Assembly: GCF_958295425.1 (NCBI RefSeq)
Contig: NW_026704019.1
Coordinates: 786,001 to 850,000, forward strand
Direction of reading: 5' to 3'
From: Solea solea
Lineage: Eukaryota > Chordata > Actinopteri > Pleuronectiformes > Soleidae
Length of the DNA stretch: 64,000 nucleotides
In this document: one piece after another, positions 34,801-49,307 of the stretch
How positions within the stretch are numbered: the stretch's first letter is position 1
How the letters are laid out: each line of letters begins with the position of its first letter
Position numbers and translations under genes: made by a program
Notes under the pieces: model-generated
Told to the model about the DNA's origin: nothing
Database searches by the model: none
What the model saw: the letters and a program-made list of their open reading frames with translations, nothing else

Positions 34801-37800
34801 AATAGAAAAACACATCCAAACAGTGAAATCATTGCAAAATCAAACACTGAGGTTACAGAAGTATATCTTATAAGATGTTAACTTTATTTGTGAGGTTTAT
34901 GTTATTGGACAGTAGAAAATTGAAAAAAATCAGAAAACAGCCGTATACTTGCTGAATGTGCACAAAAACAGACACAAATAGAAAAACACATCCAAACAGT
35001 GAAATCATTGCAAAATCAAACACTGAAAGCATATAACTATATCTTATAAGATTTTAACTTTATTTGTGAGGTTTATGTTACGGGACAGTAGAAAATTGAA
35101 AAAAATCAGAAAACAGCCGTATACTTGCTGAATGTGCACAAAAACAGACACGAATAGAAAAACACATCCAAACAGTGAAATCATTGCAAAATCAAACACT
35201 GAAGGCATATAACTATATCTTATAAGATGTTAACTTTATTCATGAGGTTAATGTTACAGGACAATAGAAAATTGAAAAAAATCAGAAAACAGCCGTATAC
35301 TTGCTGAATGTGCACAACAAAAGACACAAATAGAAAAACACATCCAAACAGTGAAATCATTGCAAAATCAAACACTGAGGTTACAGAAGTATATCTTATA
35401 AGATGTTAACTTTATTTGTGAGGTTTATGTTATGGAACAGTAGAAAATTGAAAAAAATCAGAAAACAGCCGTATACTTGCTGAATGTGCACAAACACAGA
35501 CACACATAGAAAAACACATCCAAACAGTGAAATCATTGCAAAATCAAACACTGAGGTTACAGAAGTATATCTTATAAGATGTTAACTTTATTTGTGAGGT
35601 TTATGTTATGGAACAGTAGAAAATTGAAAAAAATCAGAAAACAGCCGTATACTTGCTGAATGTGCACAAACACAGACACACATAGAAAAACACATCCAAA
35701 CAGTGAAATCATTGCAAAATCAAACACTGAGGTTACAGAAGTATATCTTATAAGATGTTAACTTTATTTGTGAGGTTTATGTTATGGAACAGTAGAAAAT
35801 TGAAAAAAATCAGAAAACAGCCGTATACTTGTGCTGAATGTGCACAAAAACAGACACAAATAGAAAAACACATCCAAACAGTGAAATCATTGCAAAATCA
35901 AACACTGAAGGCATATAACTATATCTTATAAGATTTTAACTTTATTTGTGAGGTTTATGTTACGGGACAGTAGAAAATTGAAAAAATCAGAAAACAGCCG
36001 TATACTTGCTGAATGCGCACAAAAACAGACACAAATAGAAAAACACATCCAAACAGTGAAATCATTGCAAAATCAAACACTGAGGTTACAGAAGTATATC
36101 TTATAAGATGTTGACTTTATTTGTGAGGTTTATGTTATGGGACAGTAGAAAATTGAAAAAAATCAGAAAACAGCCGTATACTTGCTGAATGCGCACAAAA
36201 ACAGACACAAATAGAAAAACACATCCAAACAGTGAAATCATTGCAAAATCAAACACTGAGGATAAATAACTATATCTTATAAGATTTTAACTTTATTTGT
36301 GAGGTTTATGTTATGGGACAGTAGAAAATTGAAAAAAATCAGAAAACAGCCGTATACTTGCTGAATGTGCCAAAAACAGACACAAATAGAAAAACACATC
36401 CAAACAGTGAAATCATTGCAAAATCAAACACTGAAGGCATATAACTATATCTTATAAGATGTTAACTTTATTTGTGAGGTTTATGTTATGGGACAGTAGA
36501 AAATTGAAAAAAATCAGAAAACAGCCGTATACTTGCTGAATGTGCACAAACACAGACACACATAGAAAAACACATCCAAACAGTGAAATCATTGCAAAAT
36601 CAAACACTGAGGTTACAGAAGTATATCTTATGAGATGTTAACTTTATTTGTGAGGTTTATGTTATGGAACAGTAGAAATTGAAAAAAATCAGAAAACAGC
36701 CGTATACTTGCTGAATGTGCACAAAAACAGACACAAATAGAAAAAACACATCCAAACAGTGAAATCATTGCAAAATCAAACACTGAGGTTACAGAAGTAT
36801 ATCTTATAAGATGTTTACTTTATTTGTGAGGTTTATGTTACGGGACAGTAGAAAATTGAAAAAAATCAGAAAACAGCCGTATACTTGCTGAATGTGCACA
36901 ACAAAAGACACAAATAGAAAAACACATCCAAACAGTGAAATCATTGCAAAATCAAACACTGACGGCATATAACTATATCTTATAAGATTTTAACTTTATT
37001 TGTGAGGTTTATGTTACGGGACAGTAGAAAATTGAAAAAAATCAGAAAACAGCCGTATACTTGCTGAATGAGCACAAAAACAGACACAAATAGAAAAACA
37101 CATCCAAACAGTGAAATCATTGCAAAATCAAACACTGAAGGCATATAACTATATCTTATAAGATGTTAACTTTATTTGTGAGGTTTATGTTATGCGACAG
37201 TAGAAAATAGAAAAAAATCAGAAAACAGCCGTATACTTGCTGAATGTGCACAAACACAGACACACATAGAAAAACACATCCAAACAGTGAAATCATTGCA
37301 AAATCAAACACTGAGGTTACAGAAGTATATCTTATAAGATCATAACTTTATTTGTGAGGTTTATGTTATGGAACAGTAGAAAATTGAAAAAAATCAGAAA
37401 ACAGCCGTATACTTGCTGAATGCGCACAAAAACAGACACAAATAGAAAAACACATCCAAACAGTGAAATCATTGCAAAATCAAACACTGAAAGCATATAA
37501 CTATATCTTATAAGATTTTAACTTTATTTGTGAGGTTTATGTTACGGGACAGTAGAAAATTGAAAAAAAATCAGAAAACAGCCGTATACTTGCTGAATGT
37601 GCACAAAAACAGACACAAATGGAAAAACACATCCAAACAGTGAAATCATTGCAAAATCAAACACTGAAGGCATATAACTATATCTTATAAGATGTTAACT
37701 TTATTTATGAGGTTAATGTTACAGGACAATAGAAAATTGAAAAAAATCAGAAAACAGCCGTATACTTGCTGAATGTGCACAACAAAAGACACAAATAGAA

Positions 37801-40800
37801 AAACACATCCAAACAGTGAAATCATTGCAAAATCAAACACTGAGGTTACAGAAGTATATCTTATAAGATGTTAACTTTATTTGTGAGGTTTATGTTATGG
37901 AACAGTAGAAAATTGAAAAAAATCAGAAAACAGCCGTATACTTGCTGAATGTGCACAAACACAGACACACATAGAAAAACACATCCAAACAGTGAAATCA
38001 TTGCAAAATCAAACACTGAGGTTACAGAAGTATATCTTATAAGATGTTAACTTTATTTGTGAGGTTTATGTTATGGAACAGTAGAAAATTGAAAAAAATC
38101 AGAAAACAGCCGTATACTTGCTGAATGTGCACAAAAACAGACACAAATAGAAAAACACATCCAAACAGTGAAATCATTGCAAAATCAAACACTGAAGGCA
38201 TATCACTATATCTTATAAGATTTTAACTTTATTTGTGAGGTTTATGTTACGGGACAGTAGAAAATTGAAAAAAATCAGAAAACAGCCGTATACTTGCTGA
38301 ATGCGCACAAAAACAGACACAAATAGAAAAACACATCCAAACAGTGAAATCATTGCAAAATCAAACACTGAGGTTACAGAAGTATATCTTATAAGATGTT
38401 AACTTTATTTGTGAGGTTTATGTTATGGGACAGTAGAAAATTGAAAGAAATCAGAAAACAGCCGTATACTTGCTGAATGCGCACAAAAACAGACACAAAT
38501 AGAAAAACACATCCAAACAGTGAAATCATTGCAAAATCAAACACTGAAAGCATATAACTATATCTTATAAGATTTTAACTTTATTTGTGAGGTTTATGTT
38601 ACGGGACAGTAGAAAATTGAAAAAAATCAGAAAACAGCCGTATACTTGCTGAATGTGCACAAAAACAGACACAAATAGAAAAACACATCCAAACAGTGAA
38701 ATCATTGCAAAATCAAACACTGAAGGTATATAACTATATCTTATAAGATTTTAACTTTATTTGTGAGGTTTATGTTACGGGACAGTAGAAAATTGAAATA
38801 AAATCAGAAAACAGCCGTATACTTGCTTAATGTGCACAACAAAAGACACAAATAGAAAAACACATCCAAACAGTGAAATCATTGCAAAATCAAACACTGA
38901 GGATAAATAACTATATCTTATAAGATTTTAACTTTATTTGTGAGGTTTATGTTATGGGACAGTAGAAAATTGAAAAAAATCAGAAAACAGCCGTATACTT
39001 GCTGAATGTGCCCAAAAACAGACACAAATAGAAAAACACATCCAAACAGTGAAATCATTGCAAAATCAAACACTGAGGTTACAGAAGTATATCTTATAAG
39101 ATGTTAACTTTATTTGTGAGGTTTATGTTATGGAACAGTAGAAAATTGAAAAAAATCAGAAAACAGCCGTATACTTGCTGAATGTGCACAAAAACAGACA
39201 CAAATAGAAAAACACATCCAAACAGTGAAATCATTGCAAAATCAAACACTGAAGGCATATCACTATATCTTATAAGATTTTAACTTTATTTGTGAGGTTT
39301 ATGTTACGGGACAGTAGAAAATTGAAAAAAATCAGAAAACAGCCGTATACTTGCTGAATGCGCACAAAAACAGACACAAATAGAAAAACACATCCAAACA
39401 GTGAAATCATTGCAAAATCAAACACTGAGGTTACAGAAGTATATCTTATAAGATGTTAACTTTATTTGTGAGGTTTATGTTATGGGACAGTAGAAAATTG
39501 AAAAAAATCAGAAAACAGCCGTATACTTGCTGAATGTGCACAAAAACAGACACAAATAGAAAAACACATCCAAACAGTGAAATCATTGCAAAATCAAACA
39601 CTGAAAGCATATAACTATATCTTATAAGATTTTAACTTTATTTGTGAGGTTTATGTTACGGGACAGTAGAAAATTGAAAAAAATCAGAAAACAGCCGTAT
39701 ACTTGCTGAATGTGCACAAAAACAGACACAAATAGAAAAACACATCCAAACAGTGAAATCATTGCAAAATCAAACACTGAAGGCAAATAACTATATGTTA
39801 TAAGATGTTAACTTTATTTATGAGGTTAATGTTACAGGACAATAGAAAATTGAAAAAAATCAGAAAACAGCCGTATACTTGCTGAATGTGCACAACAAAA
39901 GACACAAATAGAAAAACACATCCAAACAGTGAAATCATTGCAAAATCAAACACTGAGGTTACAGAAGTATATCTTATAAGATGTTAACTTTATTTGTGAG
40001 GTTTATGTTATGGAACAGTAGAAAATTGAAAAAAATCAGAAAACAGCCGTATACTTGCTTAATGTGCACAACAAAAGACACAAATAGAAAAACACATCCA
40101 AACAGTGAAATCATTGCAAAATCAAACACTGAGGATAAATAACTATATCTTATAAGATTTTAACTTTATTTGTGAGGTTTATGTTATGGGACAGTAGAAA
40201 ATTGAAAAAAATCAGAAAACAGCCGTATACTTGCTGAATGTGCCCAAAAACAGACACAAATAGAAAAACACATCCAAACAGTGAAATCATTGCAAAATCA
40301 AACACTGAGGTTACAGAAGTATATCTTATAAGATGTTAACTTTATTTGTGAGGTTTATGTTATGGAACAGTAGAAAATTGAAAAAAATCAGAAAACAGCC
40401 GTATACTTGCTGAATGTGCACAAAAACAGACACAAATAGAAAAACACATCCAAACAGTGAAATCATTGCAAAATCAAACACTGAAGGCATATCACTATAT
40501 CTTATAAGATTTTAACTTTATTTGTGAGGTTTATGTTACGGGACAGTAGAAAATTGAAAAAAATCAGAAAACAGCCGTATACTTGCTGAATGCGCACAAA
40601 AACAGACACAAATAGAAAAACACATCCAAACAGTGAAATCATTGCAAAATCAAACACTGAGGTTACAGAAGTATATCTTATAAGATGTTAACTTTATTTG
40701 TGAGGTTTATGTTATGGGACAGTAGAAAATTGAAAAAAATCAGAAAACAGCCGTATACTTGCTGAATGTGCACAAAAACAGACACAAATAGAAAAACACA

Positions 40801-42384
40801 TCCAAACAGTGAAATCATTGCAAAATCAAACACTGAAAGCATATAACTATATCTTATAAGATTTTAACTTTATTTGTGAGGTTTATGTTACGGGACAGTA
40901 GAAAATTGAAAAAAATCAGAAAACAGCCGTATACTTGCTGAATGTGCACAAAAACAGACACAAATAGAAAAACACATCCAAACAGTGAAATCATTGCAAA
41001 ATCAAACACTGAAGGCAAATAACTATATCTTATAAGATGTTAACTTTATTTATGAGGTTAATGTTACAGGACAATAGAAAATTGAAAAAAATCAGAAAAC
41101 AGCCGTATACTTGCTGAATGTGCACAACAAAAGACACAAATAGAAAAACACATCCAAACAGTGAAATCATTGCAAAATCAAACACTGAGGTTACAGAAGT
41201 ATATCTTATAAGATGTTAACTTTATTTGTGAGGTTTATGTTATGGAACAGTAGAAAATTGAAAAAAATCAGAAAACAGCCGTATACTTGCTGAATGTGCA
41301 CAAACACAGACACACATAGAAAAACACATCCAAACAGTGAAATCATTGCAAAATCAAACACTGAGGTTACAGAAGTATATCTTATAAGATGTTAACTTTA
41401 TTTGTGAGGTTTATGTTATGGAACAGTAGAAAATTGAAAAAAATCAGAAAACAGCCGTATACTTGCTGAATGTGCACAAACACAGACACACATAGAAAAA
41501 CACATCCAAACAGTGAAATCATTGCAAAATCAAACACTGAGGTTACAGAAGTATATCTTATAAGATGTTAACTTTATTTGTGAGGTTTATGTTATGGAAC
41601 AGTAGAAAATTGAAAAAAATCAGAAAACAGCCGTATACTTGCTGAATGTGCACAAAAACAGACACAAATAGAAAAACACATCCAAACAGTGAAATCATTG
41701 CAAAATCAAACACTGAAGGCATATAACTATATCTTATAAGATTTTAACTTTATTTGTGAGGTTTATGTTACGGGACAGTAGAAAATTGAAAAAAATCAGA
41801 AAACAGCCGTATACTTGCTGAATGCGCACAAAAACAGACACAAATAGAAAAACACATCCAAACAGTGAAATCATTGCAAAATCAAACACTGAGGTTACAG
41901 AAGTATATCTTATAAGATGTTGACTTTATTTGTGAGGTTTATGTTATGGGACAGTAGAAAATTGAAAAAAATCAGAAAACAGCCGTATACTTGCTGAATG
42001 CGCACAAAAACAGACACAAATAGAAAAACACATCCAAACAGTGAAATCATTGCAAAATCAAACACTGAAAGCATATAACTATATCTTATAAGATTTTAAC
42101 TTTATTTGTGAGGTTTATGTTACGGGACAGTAGAAAATTGAAAAAAATCAGAAAACAGCCGTATACTTGCTGAATGTGCACAAAAACAGACACAAATAGA
42201 AAAACACATCCAAACAGTGAAATCATTGCAAAATCAAACACTGAAGGCATATAACTATATCTTATAAGATGTTAACTTTATTTATGAGGTTAATGTTACA
42301 GGACAATAGAAAATTGAAAAAAATCAGAAAACAGCCGTATACTTGCTGAATGTGCACAACAAAAGACACAAATAGAAAAACACA
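25874..42384 (+). repeat. Family I 176-bp satellite array, expanded, copy 2
   Basis: About 94 monomers, against 48 in copy 1. The left part aligns to copy 1 at an offset of about 23145 up to roughly 29.6 kb, and the right part aligns at about 31245 from roughly 37.7 kb on. The 8.1 kb between is extra. The gtgcccaaaaac marker recurs at 28095, 30911, 32319, 34433, 36370 (one C lost), 39011 and 40243. Higher-order units of 16, 8, 12, 11, 15 and 7 monomers are thus interleaved. Confidence 0.97.
30087..32902 (+). repeat. Local 8-monomer duplication within family I
   Basis: Variants such as ggcatatcactatatctt recur 1408 bp apart (30096 and 31504), as does gtgcccaaaaac at 30911 and 32319. 1408 is exactly eight monomers, and the intervening variant order matches, so this is a direct tandem duplication of eight monomers. 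Borders are approximate. Confidence 0.8.
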
Positions 42385-45300
42385 TCCCAACAGTGAAATC
42401 ATTGCAAAATCAAACACTGAGGGTACAGAACTAAATCTTTTAAGATGTTAACTTCATTTGTGAGGTTTATGTTATGGGACAGCAGAAAAATTAAAAAAAT
42501 CCGTAAACAGCCTTATCTCAGCTGAATGCGCACACAAACAGACTTCAATAGAAAAACACATCCAAACAGTGAAATCTTTGCAAAATTAAACACTGAGGGT
42601 AAAGAAGTATATCTTATAAGATGTTAAGTTCATTTGTTAGGTTTATATTATGGGAAAGTAGAAAAATGAAAAAAATCCGAAAACAGCCTTATCTCAGCTG
42701 AATGCGCACACAAACAGACACTTGTAGAAACACACATCCCAACACTGAAATCATTGAAAAGTCAAACAGTGAGTGTACAGAACTAAATCTTTTAAGATGT
42801 TAACTTCATTTGTGAGGTTTATGTTAAGGGACAGCAGAAAAATTAAAAAATCCGTAAACAGCCTTATCTCAGCTGAATGCGCACACAAGCAGACACTTGT
42901 AGAAAAACACATCCCAACAGTGAAATCAATGCAAAATCAAACAGTAAGGGTACAGAACTAAATATTTTAAGATGTTAACTTCATTTGTGAGGTTTATGTT
43001 ATGGGACAGCAGAAAATTTAAAAAATCCGTAAACAGCCTTATCTCAACTGAATGCGCACACAAACAGACACCAATAGAAAAACACATCCAAACAGTGAAA
43101 TCTTTGCAAAATTAAACACTGAGGGTAAAGAAGTATATCTTATAAGATGTTAAGTTCATTTGTTAGGTTTATATTATGGGAATGTAGAAAAATGAAAAAA
43201 ATCCGAAAACAGCCTTATCTCAGCTGTATGCGCACACAAACAGACACCAATAGAAAAACACATCCAAACAGTGAAATCTTTGCAAAATTAAACACTGAGG
43301 GTAAAGAAGTATATCTTATAAGATGTTAACTTCATTTGTTAGGTTTATATTATGGGAAAGTAGAAAAATGAAAAAAATCCGTAAACAGCCTTATCTCAGC
43401 TGAATGCGCACACAAACAGACACTTGTAGAAAAACACATCCCAAACAGTGAAATCTTTGCAAAATTAAACACTGAGGGTGAAGAAGTATATCTTATAAGA
43501 TGTTAAGTTCATTTGTTAGGTTTATATTATGGGAAAGTAGAAAAATGAAAAAAATCCGAAAACAGCCTTATCTCAGCTGTATGCGCACACAAACAGACAC
43601 CAATAGAAAAACACATCCCAACAGTGAAATCATTGCAAAATCAAACACTGAGGGTACAGAACTAAATCTTTTAAGATGTTAACTTCATTTGTGAGGTTTA
43701 TGTTATGGGACAGCAGAAAAATTAAAAAAATCCGTAAACAGCCTTATCTCAGCTGAATGCGCACACAAACAGACACCAATAGAAAAACACATCCAAACAG
43801 TGAAATCTTTGCAAAATTAAACACTGAGGGTAAAGAAGTATATCTTATAAGATGTTAAATTCATTTGTTAGGTTTATATTATGGGAAAGTAGAAAAATGA
43901 AAAAAATCCGTAAACAGCCTTATCTCAGCTGAATGCGCACACAAACAGACACTTGTAGAAAAACACATCCCAACAGTGAAACCATTGCAAAATCAAACAC
44001 TGAGTGTACAGAACTAAATATTTTAAGATGTTAACTTCATTTGTGAGGTTTATGTTATGGGACAGCAGAAAAAATAAAAAAATCCGTAAACAGCCTTATC
44101 TCAGCTGAATGCGCACACAAACAGACACTTGTAGAAAAACACATCCCAACAGTGAAACCATTGCAAAATCAAACACTGAGGGTACAGAACTAAATATTTT
44201 AAGATGTTAACTTCATTTGTGAGGTTTATGTTATGGGACAGCAGAAAAAATAAAAAAATCCATAAACAGCCTTATCTCAGCTGAATGCGCACTCAAACAG
44301 ACACCAATAGAAAAACACATCCAAACAGTGAAATCAATGCAAAATCAAACAGTGAGTGTACAGAACTAAAACTTTTAAGAAGTTAACTTCATTTGTGAGG
44401 TTTATGTTATGGGACAGCAGAAAAATTAAAAAAATCAGTAAACAGCCTTATCTCAGCTGAATGTGCACACAAACAGACACTTGTAGAAAAACACATCCCA
44501 ACAGTGAAACCATTGCAAAATCAAACACTGAGGGTACAGAACTAAATCTTTTAAGATGTTAACTTCATTTGTGAGGTTTATGTTATGGGACAGCTGAAAA
44601 ATTAAAAAAATCCGTAAACAGCCTTATCTCAGCTGAATGCGCACACAAACAGACACCAATAGAAAAACACATCCAAACAGTGAAATCTTTGCAAAATTAA
44701 ACACTGAGGGTAAAGAAGTATATCTTATAAGATGTTAACTTCATTTGTTAGGTTTATATTATGGGAAAGTAGAAAAATGAAAAAAATCCGAAAACAGCCT
44801 TATCTCAGCTGTATGCGCACACAAAACAGACACCAATAGAAAAACACATCCAAACAGTGAAATCTTTGCAAAATTAAACACTGAGGGTAAAGAAGTATAT
44901 CTTATAAGATGTTAAGTTCATTTGTTAGGTTTATATTATGGGAAAGTAGAAAAATGAAAAGAAATCCGAAAACAGCCTTATCTCAGCTGTATGCGCACAC
45001 AAACAGACACCAATAGAAAAACACATCCAAACAGTGAAATCAATGCAAAATCAAACAGTGAGTGTACAGAACTAAATCTTTTAAGATGTTAACTTCATTT
45101 GTGAGGTTTATGTTATGGGACAGCAGAAAAATTAAAAAAATCCGTAAACAGCCTTATCTCAGCTGAATGCGCACACAAACAGACACCAATAGAAAAACAC
45201 ATCCAAACAGTGAAATCTTTGAAAATTAAACACTGAGGGTAAAGAAGTATATCTTATAAGATGTTAAATTCATTTGTTAGGTTTATATTATGGGAAAGTA

Positions 45301-48257
45301 GAAAAATGAAAAAAATCCGTAAACAGCCTTATCTCAGCTGAATGCGCACACAAACAGACACTTGTAGAAAAACACATCCCAACAGTGAAACCATTGCAAA
45401 ATCAAACACTGAGTGTACAGAACTAAATATTTTAAGATGTTAACTTCATTTGTGAGGTTTATGTTATGGGACAGCAGAAAAAATAAAAAAATCCGTAAAC
45501 AGCCTTATCTCAGCTGAATGCGCACACAAACAGACACTTGTAGAAAAACACATCCCAACAGTGAAACCATTGCAAAATCAAACACTGAGGGTACAGAACT
45601 AAATATTTTAAGATGTTAACTTCATTTGTGAGGTTTATGTTATGGGACAGCAGAAAAAATAAAAAAATCCGTAAACAGCCTTATCTCAGCTGAATGCGCA
45701 CTCAAACAGACACAAATAGAAAAACACATCCAAACAGTGAAATCTTTGCAATATTAAACACTGAGGGTAAAGAAGTATATCTTATAAGATGTTAAATTCA
45801 TTTGTTAGGTTTATATTATGGGAAAGTAGAAAAATGAAAAAAATCCGAAAACAGCCTTATCTCAGCTGTATGCGCACACAAACAGACACCAATAGAAAAA
45901 CACATCCAAACAGTGAAATCAATGCAAAATCAAACAGTGAGTGTACAGAACTAAATCTTTTAAGAAGTTAACTTCATTTGTGAGGTTTATGTTATGGGAC
46001 AGCAGAAAAATTAAAAAAATCAGTAAACAGCCTTATCTCAGCTGAATGTGCACACAAACAGACACTTGTAGAAAAACACATCCCAACAGTGAAACCATTG
46101 CAAAATCAAACACTGAGGGTACAGAACTAAATATTTTAAGATGTTAACTTCATTTGTGAGGTTTATGTTATGGGACAGCTGAAAAATTAAAAAAATCCGT
46201 AAACAGCCTTATCTCAGCTGAATGCGCACACAAACAGACACCAATAGAAAAACACATCCAAACAGTGAAATCTTTGCAAAATTAAACACTGAGGGTAAAG
46301 AAGTATATCTTATAAGATGTTAACTTCATTTGTTAGGTTTATATTATGGGAAAGTAGAAAAATGAAAAAAATCCGAAAACAGCCTTATCTCAGCTGTATG
46401 CGCACACAAAACAGACACCAATAGAAAAACACATCCAAACAGTGAAATCTTTGCAAAATTAAACACTGAGGGTAAAGAAGTATATCTTATAAGATGTTAA
46501 GTTCATTTGTTAGGTTTATATTATGGGAAAGTAGAAAAATGAAAAGAAATCCGAAAACAGCCTTATCTCAGCTGTATGCGCACACAAACAGACACCAATA
46601 GAAAAACACATCCAAACAGTGAAATCAATGCAAAATCAAACAGTGAGTGTACAGAACTAAATCTTTTAAGATGTTAACTTCATTTGTGAGGTTTATGTTA
46701 TGGGACAGCAGAAAAATTAAAAAAATCCGTAAACAGCCTTATCTCAGCTGAATGCGCACACAAACAGACACCAATAGAAAAACACATCCAAACAGTGAAA
46801 TCAATGCAAAATCAAACAGTGAGTGTACAGAACTAAAACTTTTAAGAAGTTAACTTCATTTGTGAGGTTTATGTTATGGGACAGCAGAAAAATTAAAAAA
46901 ATCAGTAAACAGCCTTATCTCAGCTGAATGTGCACACAAACAGACACTTGTAGAAAAACACATCCCAACAGTGAAACCATTGCAAAATCAAACACTGAGG
47001 GTACAGAACTAAATCTTTTAAGATGTTAACTTCATTTGTGAGGTTTATGTTATGGGACAGCTGAAAAATTAAAAAAATCCGTAAACAGCCTTATCTCAGC
47101 TGAATGCGCACACAAACAGACACCAATAGAAAAACACATCCAAACAGTGAAATCTTTGCAAAATTAAACACTGAGGGTAAAGAAGTATATCTTATAAGAT
47201 GTTAACTTCATTTGTTAGGTTTATATTATGGGAAAGTAGAAAAATGAAAAAAATCCGAAAACAGCCTTATCTCAGCTGTATGCGCACACAAAACAGACAC
47301 CAATAGAAAAACACATCCAAACAGTGAAATCTTTGCAAAATTAAACACTGAGGGTAAAGAAGTATATCTTATAAGATGTTAAGTTCATTTGTTAGGTTTA
47401 TATTATGGGAAAGTAGAAAAATGAAAAGAAATCCGAAAACAGCCTTATCTCAGCTGTATGCGCACACAAACAGACACCAATAGAAAAACACATCCAAACA
47501 GTGAAATCAATGCAAAATCAAACAGTGAGTGTACAGAACTAAATCTTTTAAGAAGTTAACTTCATTTGTGAGGTTTATGTTATGGGACAGCAGAAAAATT
47601 AAAAAAATCAGTAAACAGCCTTATCTCAGCTGAATGTGCACACAAACAGACACTTGTAGAAAAACACATCCCAACAGTGAAACCATTGCAAAATCAAACA
47701 CTGAGGGTACAGAACTAAATCTTTTAAGATGTTAACTTCATTTGTGAGGTTTATGTTATGGGACAGCTGAAAAATTAAAAAAATCCGTAAACAGCCTTAT
47801 CTCAGCTGAATGCGCACACAAGCAGACACTTGTAGAAAAACACATCCCAACAGTGAAATCAATGCAAAATCAAACAGTAAGGGTACAGAACTAAATATTT
47901 TAAGATGTTAACTTCATTTGTGAGGTTTATGTTATGGGACAGCAGAAAATTTAAAAAATCCGTAAACAGCCTTATCTCAACTGAATGCGCACACAAACAG
48001 ACACCAATAGAAAAACACATCCAAACAGTGAAATCTTTGCAAAATTAAACACTGAGGGTAAAGAAGTATATCTTATAAGATGTTAACTTCATTTGTTAGG
48101 TTTATGTTATGGGACAGCAGAAAAATTAAAAAAATCCGGAAGAGCCTTATCTCAGCTGAATGCGCACACAAACAGACACCAATAGAAAAACACATCCGTG
48201 AAATCATTGCAAAATCAAACACTGAGAGTACAGAAGTATATCTTATAAGATGTACAT
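42385..48257 (+). repeat. Family II 176-bp satellite array, copy 2
   Basis: About 33 monomers, collinear with 11140-17012 at an offset of 31245 except for a replaced tract at about 44336-44637. No net length change. Private substitutions are present, such as gggaatgtag near 43181 where copy 1 has gggaaagtag. Confidence 0.97.
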
Positions 48258-48505
48258 TTCATTTGTCCAGTTAACTGTATGGTTATTTGTCATAATCAAG
48301 CTTCAAAAAAATATTTTTACAATGTTTTTTTCAACAAATGTTGCTTTCACAGCACACATTATTGTTGTAATCATATCATTATTATTAATATTATTATTAT
48401 TATCGCTGTTAATATTATTATTGTTATCATCACCATCATTATATTTATATCATTAATACATTGACATTATATTAACATAAAAAAACAAAAACTCGCGCAC
48501 TCATT
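48258..48505. repeat. AT-rich edge with (ATT)n microsatellite, copy 2
   Basis: Same as 17013-17260, with the ATT tract at 48368-48460. Confidence 0.85.
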
Positions 48506-48786
48506 CTATTGGGAACAATGACATGATGATGCTGTAGGGCCACCTTCAGCATTCGCTTCCGATTTTCATTAAGTTTCGATTCCACCTTAAAAAAAATGCA
48601 CGTTTCGGCCAGTAGGGAGAAGTGCAAATTCAGGAATGGTTGCAATAGAATTCAGTCAGCATTCATATTTGAGATGGACTTTCTCCTATAGTCCAAAGTA
48701 GATATGGACATATAGGGGATCACTGGAAAAATAAGGAGCTGTAGCATGCAAAGCAGGTGACATATTTCATGTGAAATCATATTAGG

Positions 48787-48801
48787 CCACTAGAGGGCAG
48801 T
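48787..48801 (+). promoter_or_regulatory. CTCF-type motif, copy 2
   Basis: Identical to 17542-17556 and again about 530 bp from the satellite edge, so there is one such site per duplicated unit. Confidence 0.5.
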
Positions 48802-49243
48802 GCAAAGTCACAAATTGTTGCAAAATAATTGTCAAAATCTTGACTTTTGAGCTTGATTTTCTCCACAATTCTCAAACCAGGAAAATTCATCACAAATACC
48901 CGATCACGATATGACAATATCAAAATTCTAAGATCATATCTTGTCTCATGTCATGATATAGCTATAATATTGTCATGCCTTCCTCATCATAGTTCACATT
49001 CCATTTGTCAGAGATAAAATATGAATCCATAACCCATTTTGAGAGGCAGGTTCTCATAAGGTTGGGATGTGTCAACTATTTGGGTTGCCACTAGACTCCC
49101 CTGTTTAAATGTAGGAGTTTAGTATTTTGGGCAACACCATGTTAGTTTTTGAAACCAGAAACAACCATAGTTATAAGAGAAGGGATGGATACTGATAGCT
49201 TGTCCACTACAAATCCACCTATAACTGCAACTTTGCAAACATG

Positions 49244-49307
49244 AAATGCAGAGCTGTCAATCACACACTGACAGCTCTGCATTTAAATGTAAAATTAAAT
49301 TTACATT
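49244..49307. repeat. Tandem hairpins, copy 2
   Basis: Same perfect 16-bp and 8-bp inverted repeats as at 17999-18062. Confidence 0.85.

Noticed and set aside
2729..48257. Firm call of a centromere
   Set aside because: Monomer length and higher-order structure fit, but low-copy exons lie between arrays, no CENP-B-like box was seen, and sequence alone cannot show centromere function.
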